64,000 nucleotides of DNA from the NCBI GenBank assembly GCA_964035575.1, contig OZ037860.1:706689-770688 (forward strand), written 5' to 3'. Below, piece by piece: positions 31,348-40,607 of the stretch; positions within the stretch are counted from its first letter, which is position 1; each line of letters starts with the position of its first letter. Made by a program: the position numbers and the translations under genes. The notes below the pieces were generated by a model. It saw only the letters and a program-made list of their open reading frames with translations, made no database searches and was not told where the DNA came from. This DNA is from Rhynchopus sp. YZ270_cl-10 (taxonomy: Eukaryota > Euglenozoa > Diplonemea > Diplonemida > Diplonemidae).

Positions 31348-31945
31348 TACACGCGTCTAAGTGATGCCGGAGTTACTCCATGCAATGCTCATGGCGGTCG
31401 TCGTCGTCCAGTCTCGATTGGGCGGCGGCGGCGGCACTGGCTTCCTGGCTGCAGTCAACCCACGGTCGGGTGGGGGCGGCGGCGGGGGCTTGTTCTTCAG
31501 CGCCTTGTGAGGCGTCTTGACCTTCCCACCGGTGGTGCACGTCATGGTGGGGGTCGCTGTTGTTGTGGCTCCTGCGGGGAAGCAGGCGCCGGGTGTCTCG
31601 TCTTCGGTGCAAGTCGCTGCTGCTGCTCGCACCAACATCGCAAGCGCTACGGCCCGCGGTGTCACGTCATGTGGCGGTTGCACCGCCGTTTCCTCTTCTG
31701 CCACCTCTACCGTGAGCTGCGAGATCAGCCCCGATAGAGTGCATGCAGCTGACACCAGGTCGGCCGCATCACACCACTCATCCTCAGTCATCGCTTCAGC
31801 CGTCATAGCCCGCGCCTGAGCAATCGCCATATCATATCTCCTTAAAAGGAGAGTCATATTCGCGTGTAGTATGGTGGGAGAGGGCGAACCCCCTCCCTTC
31901 CTCCTGTATGGGGGACTCCACTGGTGGGGACCAATGAAGTACAGA
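31298..31945. mobile_element. ~650-bp insert in the right arm with family B end and internal ORF
   Basis: Comparison with the left arm (27826-27841) shows that this block is absent there; it interrupts an A/T run. It begins with a full family B sequence (GAAAACTTGGTTGTTTTAGT) and contains a 17-bp inverted pair, CCACTATACTACACGCG at 31339-31355 and CGCGTGTAGTATGGTGG at 31861-31877. The reading frame 31357-31857 fills the space between them. This looks like a small mobile element carrying a gene, with solo family B copies as possible internally deleted relatives. Confidence 0.5.
31357..31857 (-). CDS. Hypothetical 166-residue protein inside a mobile insert
   Basis: GC-rich frame with an ATG at 31857 (a second ATG at 31830 would give 157 residues). 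The N-terminal ~75 residues look helical and acidic (MTAEAMTEDEWCDAADLVSA). The centre is Ala/Thr/Cys-rich, and the C-terminus has two poly-Pro runs (KNKPPPPPPPDRG and KPVPPPPPNRDW). No family is recognised; there is no zinc-finger, integrase or transposase motif. It is bracketed almost to the base by the 17-bp inverted repeat (31339-31355 and 31861-31877), a strong hint that it belongs to the insert. Composition contrasts sharply with the AT-rich flanks. A non-coding explanation remains possible because GC-rich DNA gives open frames by chance, and a long overlapping plus-strand frame also exists. Confidence 0.45.
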   Translation of the reverse strand: MTLLLRRYDMAIAQARAMTAEAMTEDEWCDAADLVSAACTLSGLISQLTVEVAEEETAVQPPHDVTPRAVALAMLVRAAAATCTEDETPGACFPAGATTTATPTMTCTTGGKVKTPHKALKNKPPPPPPPDRGLTAARKPVPPPPPNRDWTTTTAMSIAWSNSGIT

Positions 31946-33185
31946 TTTTTTTTTTTTTCCCCCTTTTCGTTTTTTGGCCATTTAAGCAGTAATTCCCGCC
32001 GAATAAAGTATACGTATACTTTAATAGCTCCCCCCCAGTAGACAGGGTAAAATTTCAAAATGTTTTTTCGAGATAAAACCCTGGCGCATGCAAAAAAAAA
32101 AAAAAAAAAAATACCCCAAAATCTCAACCTGATCTCTTATTCGGCCCTGATCTCTTATTCGGCCCTGATCTCTTATTCACCCCTGATCTCTTATTCGCCC
32201 CCCCCCAGTAAAGTAAATCATCATTTTTTTTAAAATTACCACACCCTTTTTGTTTTGTGTAGTAACAAAACTAACAAAACTGGAACAAGAAAGAACATGA
32301 TTTTTAACAAAATACTAAAAAAAACTATGCAATGCGCATTGAGGCGCATTTAAAACAAAAAAAAATAACTATTAAAATAAACGCGAAGGTGTAGTGGAAA
32401 CAATACCAAAAAAAAAAAAAAAAGGGGGAAAACTTGTAAGATGAATGTGCCTCTTGTGTACGCACATCTAAAAAAAAACAACAGTAACACTGTGCGGTGA
32501 TTTCCAAAAAAAAAAATGTGGGGACATTTTTTTTTTTGGAAATCAGCCCTTTCTGGGCAAGAATAGCACAACAAAGTAACAAAATTCAAAACAAGAGTTA
32601 TGAGAGAAAAGGAGATGCGCACAATGGTGCACTGTTTTTTTTTTTTTTTTTGCTTTTTTGAAAACTAAAGAAGTGAAATTGATGCAGGGACCTTCCGACC
32701 GAAGTCTCATGCGCACTCCTTTTACTTCTGCCCAATAAAACTCAAGGGAAAAAAATAAAGTTGTAAGATGGGTCGTGTTTTGCTCCTTTACCAGAAGGGA
32801 GGGGGAGGAAGATCACTCCCGGGAACCCTGTACTCACAAGAAAGGAAGCAGTGTCACATACAATAAAGAAACTCTCATTTTGTTTTGGTTTCTTTACAGC
32901 TGTATTTTTTTGGTTTGTTACTTTGTAATTTTAAGAGAATTTGGGGGGGGGGGAAGGGGGGCAAAAGAAACTGAAGAAAAAAGCGTGAATTGTGATGTTT
33001 GGATTGTGGAGCGCTCTGTCGTCCGTAGTGTCGCTGTTGCGAGGGGAAACGTGAGGCATCCATAAAAAAACGATGCTTTTTTGTTGGTGTCGTATGAAAA
33101 GGTTGGTTCTCATAATTTGATTTATTTTTTTTTTCTTCACCTTGGAAAAGAGGTTGGAATATGGTGTTTGTCTGTTTTTTTGTTT

Positions 33186-33248
33186 TGAAAAATTTGTTGG
33201 AGTAGTGTGGTTGCCTCGGTTGTGTTGCCACAGTTGTGCAATCTCCAC
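33186..33248 (+). repeat. Family C mini-element
   Basis: GAAAAATTTGTTGGAGTAGT, GTGGTTGCCTCGGTTGTGTT, GCCACAGTTGTGCAATC and TCCACC. A second, shorter copy begins at 33256 (GAAAAAATTGTTGGGGTAAT). Confidence 0.7.
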
Positions 33249-34526
33249 CTTTTTTTGAAAAAATTGTTGGGGTAATGTAGTTGCGTCTAGTGTTGTCACA
33301 TCATACAGAATGGTACCACTTTTTAACTGCAGAACGATAAACCTCATCGTCATAAGAGCGAGTGACAGACGAGACACATAAATAACAAAAAGAATGTCTC
33401 ACTCTAGCCGCGTTTTTCACTCTTTGTACTTTTCTAATAATCATCTAATTTCAAAAAATAAAACAGCGAAAATAAAGAAACGCTTTTTTTTGTGCAAAAT
33501 CAATAAAAATAAATCAGAAAGAAGAGCCCCTACTGCAGCAATGTCCCAGAAGTACATGATCTGAATGTGAAGGAGAGGCTACACCCCGTTCACCCCTCCA
33601 CGTTGCTGTACTATCAAAAAAAAAAATTAGGACAGTGGCAAAGAATTTACAATAAGGGCTTGCTAGCTTTCCTTCTTTCTTTATTTCTTTCTTTTTGAGA
33701 AAAAACAAAACAAAAAAAAAATGAACAGGCTAGAAGAAAACCGAAGCTAGGTCAGTTACAAAAACAAAAAACAAAAACTGTTGTGTTGACAATCCCAGGA
33801 AGGGTCCTCAAAAGAGGATACGAACAGATGCCATACCTCGTCTCTGTCCGTGTGGAAGAGATTTAGACGAATGAAAAAGACTCTGTTCTGACACCTTTTT
33901 TTGTGAGTTGGGATAAATAAAAAGGTTGCAGAGGAAAAATAAAAGGTGAGAACTACCATCTTTGTGCGCAAGTTCAGCCTCCTTTCCTTCCCGTCACTCA
34001 ACAGGACAGCTTTGTTTCGCCAGCCTCCTATTTTTTCCCCATGGAGATACGGGGGGGTGGGGAGGTGGAGGTGGAGGTGGAGGTGGCACTTCCTTTTACT
34101 GAATAATGCCATATTTTTTTTTTGGTATTTGGCGTTATGCAGAATCAGAAAGAAAAATTAGTATGGGCTAAGCCATTTTTCGTAGTCAAAAAATTAAAAT
34201 AAAAAAAAGTGTGAAAACAATATAAAAAAAGGGGGGTAAAGATGGACGCACCGCCTTCTCAAAAGCGCTGCGTATTCATCCACCTTCGCCACCTTGAAAA
34301 AAAAAAAAAAAAATAACAACACGTAGAATAGCAGGCGGGATATGCAGCCTCAGTAGTGAGGGGCCCGTTGTGTGTATAAATAAGCACAAACAACGGGGGA
34401 GGGGAAAGTAGCGTGAAAAATCACGCACACACACAGGCGCGTGAAGTCACACGTTGACAGTATTGTGTTTTTTTTTTTTTCTCTTCCAAATAAATGAAAT
34501 TTTTGAAAGCTGAACGCATCTCACAG

Positions 34527-34634
34527 TAAACCACCTGATTTTTTCCTGAATTTTGGTAGTGTTTTAGTGGAGTTTTGTGGTCTTAAAACCATTTTTTTGA
34601 CACCACCAAATTTCAGACAAAATCAGGTGGTTAA
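34527..34634. mobile_element. ~100-bp MITE with TAA target duplication
   Basis: The ends ACCACCTGATTTT and AAAATCAGGTGGT are perfect inverses, with further imperfect pairing inside (TTTTGGTAGTGTT with ACACCACCAAA). TAA flanks both ends (34527-34529 and 34632-34634). A 3-bp TWA-type duplication is typical of PIF/Harbinger-derived (Tourist-type) MITEs. Its end sequence is shared with 17794-17901. Confidence 0.6.
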
Positions 34635-35056
34635 ACACGATCTAACTTTTTTTTTAAAAAAATCCAAAAGTTCATAATAGAGCTGGGACATTGAGGAATG
34701 GGGGGGTCTTCTTTTATCTTGTTTCTCAAAAATAATCAAAAATATAATCTGAAAACTACGGTCGCATGAAAAAAAAAAAAGGGGAATGGCTTTGGCTTTT
34801 TAACCCCAAGCCCTGTCTCGTCACTTTGGAGGGGAGGGTGATGTAGAGGGGGAAGAAAGGGGAGGGAAGAAAGGGAAGGAGGGAGAAGAGATTATGTGAG
34901 AATAATGAGTGGAGTGTGAAACCACGGTAAAAATTAAAACCGTAGGGGAGGGGTTTTTTTTTTTTGGGAGGCGAATTGGGGAAAGAAAAATTACAGACCT
35001 CAGCCAGTCTGTCAAAAAAAAAAAAAACGTAACATAAAAATGGGAGGGGAAAAAAA

Positions 35057-35104
35057 ATTGAAAGTGCCAACGCCTCACCGTTGATCGGCGGACGCAGGCA
35101 CTGA
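35057..35104 (+). repeat. Family D fragment, sub-type 2 left half
   Basis: TTGAAAGTGCCAACGCC, then GATCGGCGGACGCAGGCACT. The second hairpin is missing and a family A copy follows within ~15 bp. Confidence 0.6.
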
Positions 35105-35117
35105 AAGAAAAGAAAAG

Positions 35118-35155
35118 TTTATAAGATGAACCCAAGACTCTCCTACTTAGTCACC
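35118..35155 (+). repeat. Family A mini-element
   Basis: TTATAAGATGAACCCAAGAC, TCTCCTACTTAGTCACC. Confidence 0.6.
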
Positions 35156-35772
35156 CGTATAAATAAATAAAAAAACGCCCCCACTGGTCCTGAAAAATCA
35201 GAAGCGGGGGGGAGGTTTTTCTTTGCTAAAAAGATCGGTGCAATGAACAACTGCCCCTGAGAGTGGAGGAAAACCACAAAAAAAAAAAAAAATGATTAAA
35301 ATATTGAGAAAGAAAAGATCAACAAAAAAGAAAAAGATAAATAAAACTGACGAGCCATCTTGCAGGAGATGTGGGGAGGGATGGGGATAAAAGATAAAAG
35401 AAAAACAACAACAAAAAAATAGAAAGCGCGAAGTTGTATTTAGACACCTCACTGGAAAGAAATTTACTTTATTTTTTTTATTTTTTTTTGAATTTCAGGT
35501 GTAGACATCGGAGGATGTACTTTCACCCTTTGCATTGTCTTTTTTTTTAATTTTGTCATTTTTTTTTTGTCATTTTTTGTTTTGTTTTTGTTTGTTTTTT
35601 TTGTTTGTGTTCACTGAGGAAAAAAAACAGAGGAAAATACTGATAAAATAAAATCAGATGAATCCCCATCACACATCTTCAAAAAAAATTCAAAAAAAAG
35701 CCCCTTTGGGACAAAAACACATATTTCCATGAGACGTACATAACTGAGAACCCCAAACCCCTTTTTTCCCCC

Positions 35773-36936
35773 TCAATCGCTTCTACGGAAGGACTTCTTG
35801 GGGATATCAACTATTGCTGCGGCACTGCTGACCTGGAGGAGGGATGTCCCCTCTTCAGAGGACCCACAGGAGAAGACGTAGCAGCCACATGGGGAGACAG
35901 TGATGTTTTTGAGGCATCCGTTGTGCCCCTCGAGCTCCCCTTTGCAGTACATACGCTTTGCACTCCAGACACGAACAAACCCATTAGACGCAGCCCCACA
36001 GGTGTACACAAGCCCACCACATGGTGACACAGCAATGCTCTCAATCGTATCACCACGGCCCTCAAGCACACCCTCACACTCCATAGTCTCGCCACTCCAG
36101 ACCCTCACGGTCTTATCATAACTGCAGGTGTAGACGCGGTTGCCACATGGTGACACTGCAATGCCAATCACCCAGCCTTTGTGTCCGGTCAGGGTTCCTT
36201 CGCATTCTCCAGAGAAGGTGTTCCAGATGCGGACTGTTTTGTCTGAGCTGCAGCAGTAGACACGACGTCCGCATGGCGACACAACGAGGCCCCAGTACTG
36301 TTCTTTGCTGCCGCGGTGGCCGCCAAGGACGGTGAGGCATTCGCGGGAGGAGGTGTCCCAGACGCGGATGTTGACGCCGGAGTTGCTGTAGAGGCGGTCC
36401 CCGCTGGGGGAGAGGGCGAGGGCGGTGACGGCGCTGCTGTGGCCAAGCACCGCATCGCAGCGGTAGGTCTTGGTGTTCCACACCCGCACCGTGCAGTCAT
36501 CCGAACAGCTGTACACCCTCTCACCACACGGCGACACAACAACGCTCGAGACCAGCTCGGTGTGCCCCTTCATCACCTTCACACACTCCCCTGTTGCAGT
36601 GTCGAACACACAGATATCACCTTCGGTGCTCCCCGAATAAGTAAACCGGCCACAAGGCGAGATTGCTACCTTAAGAACGATACCCTGGTTGTCCGCAGCG
36701 TAGCGGCAAGGTGCCTTCATCTTGAGTGCGCTTGGCTCGCGCTCCAAAGGGCACATCGAGTAAGACATGCTGCCTTCCGAGACTGGGGTAGAGTCGATCC
36801 TCCCCCCCATGGTCGTGGGTGTGGAGGAACGTCTGCGGCGAAGTGCGCGTGGCGAGTCAGCAAGGAAGTGCTCCAACAGGTCTGTGTCGTGCACAACGAT
36901 GCTCTCAACCTTTAGCGGGGTCACTTCCATCACCAT
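35773..36936 (-). CDS. WD40 repeat protein, seven blades
   Basis: Single exon; the first real ATG is at 36936, giving 387 residues. After a ~75-residue basic leader, seven WD40 repeats follow. Each has the signature VSPCG (blade 1 ISPCG, blade 3 LSPSG) followed by VYSC-like and VRVW/IRVW motifs (VRVWNTKTYRCDAVLGHSSA, VRIWNTFSGECEGTLTGHKG, VRVWSGETMECEGVLEGRGD). The last blade has decayed to LLQVSSAAA. One seven-bladed propeller accounts for the entire C-terminal domain, so this is a scaffold or interaction protein with no enzymatic domain. The unusually uniform SPCG turn suggests fairly recent internal duplication of blades. The specific function cannot be assigned. The stop is followed by A/T-rich DNA. 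Confidence 0.9.
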   Translation of the reverse strand: MVMEVTPLKVESIVVHDTDLLEHFLADSPRALRRRRSSTPTTMGGRIDSTPVSEGSMSYSMCPLEREPSALKMKAPCRYAADNQGIVLKVAISPCGRFTYSGSTEGDICVFDTATGECVKVMKGHTELVSSVVVSPCGERVYSCSDDCTVRVWNTKTYRCDAVLGHSSAVTALALSPSGDRLYSNSGVNIRVWDTSSRECLTVLGGHRGSKEQYWGLVVSPCGRRVYCCSSDKTVRIWNTFSGECEGTLTGHKGWVIGIAVSPCGNRVYTCSYDKTVRVWSGETMECEGVLEGRGDTIESIAVSPCGGLVYTCGAASNGFVRVWSAKRMYCKGELEGHNGCLKNITVSPCGCYVFSCGSSEEGTSLLQVSSAAAIVDIPKKSFRRSD

Positions 36937-37175
36937 TGTCGGCGGGAGGTGGGGGGTAAAGAACAAAAAAAAGAGCGGTAAAAAGGGGGTGTTTTTTTTT
37001 AAGCTAGTGAACTCAAAAAAAAAGGGAGGATAAAAGGGGAAAATATATACTTTGGGTTGTGTTTTGTTTATTCTCTGGAGGGCAGTGGTGGTAGTGGTGG
37101 GGGATGGTTGGCGGGATGTATTGCTGTGGACACTTTAGAATGGGGGAACAAAAAAATAAGGAAGGTTGACTTGAA

Positions 37176-37275
37176 CTGCAAAAAGCCCTCTCGTGAACAG
37201 TGTACCTTTAGTACGCGACCGATGTACCGGGGGGTGGACCCCCAACCATGCAGTCCTACATCCATCTTGAAGTTG
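37176..37275 (+). repeat. Family H repeat, copy 1
   Basis: Shared landmarks with copy 2: CAGTGTACCTTT, a GTAC, GAYCGRTG, a GGGTGGACCC block, ACCATGC and CCTACATCCAT. The two copies are about 75-80 % alike by eye and lie ~400 bp apart in the same orientation. Confidence 0.6.
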
Positions 37276-37577
37276 ATACGCAAAAAAGGGAATACCAATG
37301 GGTCCCAGGTCTTCATTGTGCTCAGTCACCTTGATCGCAACCGTTGTCGTACAGAATCAATTTTGTGGGGGTTTGCAAGGGGTTGCTGGGATGACAAAAT
37401 AATACGATCTGGGTAGGGCAGTTTCATTAACATTTATTATGTTTCTGAGAGGGGAGGAGAGAGAGAGAGAGATAAAGCATATGTGTGGAACACAAAGGCT
37501 GAAAACATTGCAACGACAGCGATCTCTCTGAGACAGCTGCAAAAAAAAAAGGCAAAAAAAAAAGGTGTAAATAAATG

Positions 37578-37690
37578 TGATTTGCAACGCAAAGCGCTCT
37601 CACAACAGTGTACCTTTTTGGTACATGATCGGTGCACCTGGGTGGACCCTGCTCCTACCATGCCGCCTCCTACATCCATTTCGAGGTTTA
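37578..37690 (+). repeat. Family H repeat, copy 2
   Basis: Same ordered landmarks as 37176-37275, with GGTACATGATCGGTGCACC in place of GTACGCGACCGATGTACC. Confidence 0.6.
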
Positions 37691-37948
37691 GATCTGATGT
37701 GTCCTGCTCCCGCTTCCTCAAGACAACCCAGCTACGTCCACCCCTCACACCGCAAAACGTCAGAAAGCAAACCTTAGAAGAGGATAACAAAATGAATGGG
37801 CCATTTGGTCGCATCCATCTTTAAACCTACCTTTGCATATCGAAGTGCAAACAACCCCATTGTAGTGTTTCCAGCATCCTATTTGATACTCTGTTGTTCA
37901 GAAGGTATCCATTTGTCGAATACTCCGGTACATCCCCAATTTCTCCAA

Positions 37949-40459
37949 TCAATTTTCAAACATCGTTTCTGGGACGATATTTTCCAATGTTTGGTCGGCA
38001 TTGCTTGTTGCAGAGTGTTTCCCATTGACTTTGTAGATCTTCGCAACAGGCTTGCGTGCTGCACGGGATAGCGTAAAGCTTTGCACCCCATAGACATCCG
38101 ATACACCCATGAGAAGGTTCCCTGCAAGCAGGTTGTTGCTTGCGCGGGTCAAATTATTCATCTTTGGCGATGTATCTACAGGCTTTCTCGGGTCCGCAAT
38201 GTACTGACTCACATCCAAATCCGCGGGGTAGAACTTACAGGAGTTTGTCCTCCCGGGGTCAAACTTCTTCCCCTCAACCTTCTTTGGTTTGCTCACCGGT
38301 TGTCTTCCTTTCGCTAATGCCAATACTCTGTCATACATTTGAGCGGCTTCCTCCTTTTCGGGCTCCAGAGGGGGCGGAAGAGAGCTCAAAGAGGAGCTGC
38401 GGAATGTGGAGAAAGAGGGTGATTTGGGGGTCTTCTCTGTTGCTGTTGGGGGCACTGCTGGTGGAGGGAGGGGTGGAGGTGGTGGTGGGATGTTCACCTT
38501 CATCTGCGAAAACGTTGCAACATGGTGCGGGCTGCTTCGGAACGGCCAATCCTGCTTCAGATTCGTACACGGATATGGGTCTTCAATGCTTTCTTTGTTC
38601 TCCCCTATGCTCACACAGATGTGCGGACGTAGTACCGGCTTCTGCACCTCTCTGATGTGCAGCCTGACACGTTCGTTGACATGGATGACCTCTCCTTCGT
38701 TCTCCAGAGGTGGAGGAGGGTCAACAGCCTCGGTGTTTTCTTCCTCTCCCCCTTCCTCTGCAGGAGCAGCCTGAGGGGAGGAAGGGGGTTGCGTTCTTGG
38801 TGTAGAAGGACCCGGTTTTGTAGCCACCACTGCGGTTGCAAGCTTTTTTAATCGTTTTGTGGGTTTTGCTTCTGTGGTCTGTTGCAGTTCGGGTGGAGGC
38901 AGCTCCGTACGACTACCGTCCCCGGGGTGAAGGATTGGGACCGACTCTGGGAAGGGTGGTGGTACGGATGGTGTGACAGGGGGGTCCTCACTCAGAGGCT
39001 CGGTGGCGTTGGGGTCCTCGTAGGGTGTGTGTGTATGTGTATCCCCTTGGCTGGGAGTGGGGTCTTCCTCTTCGCTTTCCTTTACGTCATCCTCAGCTTC
39101 AACCACGGTGTTTGTAACCTGAACGGAGAGTGCCTTGATGCTCGCAATGACGTCGTCCAGCTCTGCAGTAGGGTCGTTTTCTTCAGGTTCAAAGACAGTT
39201 TCGCAGAGTGACTGGCTTGGGTTTCGTGCTATCGTCTCGGTATGTTCTGTGAGTGTTGGTGTCGCCGCCTCAGACGCCCCTATGCTATCAACCGAATCAG
39301 GAAAGCTTGCCAGCGACCCTGCCAAAGATTCTCTCGGACCACTTCCACTGCTTCCGCCACGCTTCTTTCGGTTCCCCTTTGGGCGGAGCTTTCCCACCAG
39401 GCTCATTTTTGTGAGCATCGAGGATAGGCCGGACTGTACACTCACCTTGCTTCCGCTTTGCCTTGGTGCCTTTGGTTTTGGGCGCTTTCGTCGAGCCTTG
39501 CTTTCGATGCGTTGGAAGGATGCGGCTTTAGGATGCATTGCAGGGGAGGCTGCGATCTGGAGGGGGCCTTGGAGGTGGGTCAGCAGTTCGGTTTGCTCGG
39601 TGGGGTCGTCGCAGCTGCAGACCCAGACGGCGTCGGTGTTGGTGGCAGCGTTGAGGCATTTTGGGGTGGCTTTGTCTCTTTCTGCGTAGCGCGAGAGACG
39701 TCTGTGGCGGTCGTTTCTGCCTTGGACAGAGCTCCGTGCAGCTTCGTTGATGTTCTGTGGTAATGGTGCGCCAGCTGCGTCGCATGCGCTTTCGAGTTGT
39801 TGCTTCAAATATCGTATTTTCGCATCGCGTACGACAACCTGTTCACTCATGCGGTTGCGCAGAACAGAGGTCTCCATATCGCAGTGTGCCTGAATGTCTC
39901 GGTAAACAGAGTCCTCCTTCAAGTTGTCGCCTTCGTACAGATCCAAAAAGTCGAACTGTGTGCAAGGTAGTGGCATGGCGTATGGGTCCCACATAGAGTT
40001 CGGGCATTTGGTGCAGCAGCTCGCCGCCCCGCAGCCGCAGCAGCAACGTCCGCGGGACACAGCGCAGCACTGTGCGGTGAGGAACGACGTCACCGCGCTG
40101 AGCGTTCGCTTCAGGCTTCTGTTGTAGTGTTCCTTTTGCCGGGTGAGCTTGCCTTGGACAAGAGAGATGTGCAGAGGAAGGACTTCGAGGAGGGTGCGCA
40201 GCTCGCGAAAGAGGCTTGCAAAGACTGCACGCAGCTGGCGCCCGACCAAGGCCCGTTCGTTGAGAAAAGGTGGGGGTGCAGCTGCAGCATGTCCCCTAGG
40301 ATATACACCTGCACCCGCAGCTGCACGCTCTGCAGCCCCCTCTGCCCAGTATCTTGCAATACGCACCCCAGCGCTGGCACGTTCCGGGGGGAACACAGTT
40401 TCAACAACCTTCCTCTGTGATGAAAGCAGCAACGCCTCGATGTTCGCTTGAAGCGACAT
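37949..40459 (-). CDS. Unknown 836-residue protein with a cysteine cluster
   Basis: Single exon; the first ATG is at 40459 (MSLQANIEALLLSSQRKVVE). The N-terminal ~125 residues are helical and Ala/Arg-rich. A tight Cys cluster follows at ~131-152 (CC...RCCCGCG...CCTKC), which could bind zinc or be lipid-modified. A short coiled coil (RNRMSEQVVVRDAKIRYLKQ) lies near 220-240. The middle ~250-640 is long, Pro/Ser/Glu-rich and probably disordered. A conserved-looking C-terminal segment of ~110 residues (FDPGRTNSCKFYPADLDVSQ, then VQSFTLSRAARKPVAKIYKV) ends the protein. No known domain is recognised. It lies between the WD40 gene and HAP2 in the same orientation, without further evidence of a shared role. 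Confidence 0.82.
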   Translation of the reverse strand: MSLQANIEALLLSSQRKVVETVFPPERASAGVRIARYWAEGAAERAAAGAGVYPRGHAAAAPPPFLNERALVGRQLRAVFASLFRELRTLLEVLPLHISLVQGKLTRQKEHYNRSLKRTLSAVTSFLTAQCCAVSRGRCCCGCGAASCCTKCPNSMWDPYAMPLPCTQFDFLDLYEGDNLKEDSVYRDIQAHCDMETSVLRNRMSEQVVVRDAKIRYLKQQLESACDAAGAPLPQNINEAARSSVQGRNDRHRRLSRYAERDKATPKCLNAATNTDAVWVCSCDDPTEQTELLTHLQGPLQIAASPAMHPKAASFQRIESKARRKRPKPKAPRQSGSKVSVQSGLSSMLTKMSLVGKLRPKGNRKKRGGSSGSGPRESLAGSLASFPDSVDSIGASEAATPTLTEHTETIARNPSQSLCETVFEPEENDPTAELDDVIASIKALSVQVTNTVVEAEDDVKESEEEDPTPSQGDTHTHTPYEDPNATEPLSEDPPVTPSVPPPFPESVPILHPGDGSRTELPPPELQQTTEAKPTKRLKKLATAVVATKPGPSTPRTQPPSSPQAAPAEEGGEEENTEAVDPPPPLENEGEVIHVNERVRLHIREVQKPVLRPHICVSIGENKESIEDPYPCTNLKQDWPFRSSPHHVATFSQMKVNIPPPPPPLPPPAVPPTATEKTPKSPSFSTFRSSSLSSLPPPLEPEKEEAAQMYDRVLALAKGRQPVSKPKKVEGKKFDPGRTNSCKFYPADLDVSQYIADPRKPVDTSPKMNNLTRASNNLLAGNLLMGVSDVYGVQSFTLSRAARKPVAKIYKVNGKHSATSNADQTLENIVPETMFEN

Positions 40460-40607
40460 TAAAAAACAAGTCAATTCTGGAAAAGGATGGAAGATGAATA
40501 ATTGGAGGAAGAAGTTGTGGAGGAGTCAATAGAGATAGGGAAGGGTGTGTGCTGTTGTACAGGAAAAAAAAAGAGAAAAAACTAAAAATGCATGTGTCTC
40601 TTGTGCA

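Larger units (their letters stand above)
27695..32210. mobile_element. 4.5-kb near-palindromic element with long inverted arms
   Basis: The two arms are in opposite orientation around a ~2-kb centre. Each arm begins outside with TACTGGGGGGGGGCGAATAA and ends with the related TACTGGGGGGGGGCTAATAA in inverse. Left arm unit: 27695-28274. Right arm unit: 30847-32210, longer because of a ~650-bp insert (31298-31945) and tandem AATAAGAGATCAGGG copies. Sub-terminal motifs repeat: AATAAAGTATACGG (three to four copies) at one side and AATAAGAGATC at the other. Further inside, both arms carry clusters of GTTCAGACTTGCCCTAAAA in both orientations (28382-28640 and 30600-30790). The middle has no recognised transposase. 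No target duplication was found. It is best described as an unclassified DNA element with terminal inverted repeats, possibly non-autonomous. Confidence 0.7.
32211..35772. other. Gene-free repeat region (right part of desert)
   Basis: No gene is recognised. It holds a family C copy plus a partial second (33186-33300), a GGTGGA run (34065-34085), a foldback with a TAA target duplication (34527-34634), a family D fragment (35057-35104) and a family A copy (35118-35155). Poly-A/T tracts occur throughout. Confidence 0.7.
36937..37948. other. Intergenic region with a duplicated ~105-bp block
   Basis: No gene is seen. Two related blocks lie at 37176-37275 and 37578-37690 (see separate entries), each followed by different DNA. 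GA-dinucleotide repeats occur near 37455-37475. Confidence 0.7.

Noticed and set aside
36937-36966. Ten extra N-terminal residues for the WD40 protein
   Set aside because: The frame there begins with TTG; the first ATG at 36936 is preferred. The same reasoning moved the start of the 836-residue protein to 40459 and of HAP2 to 44737.
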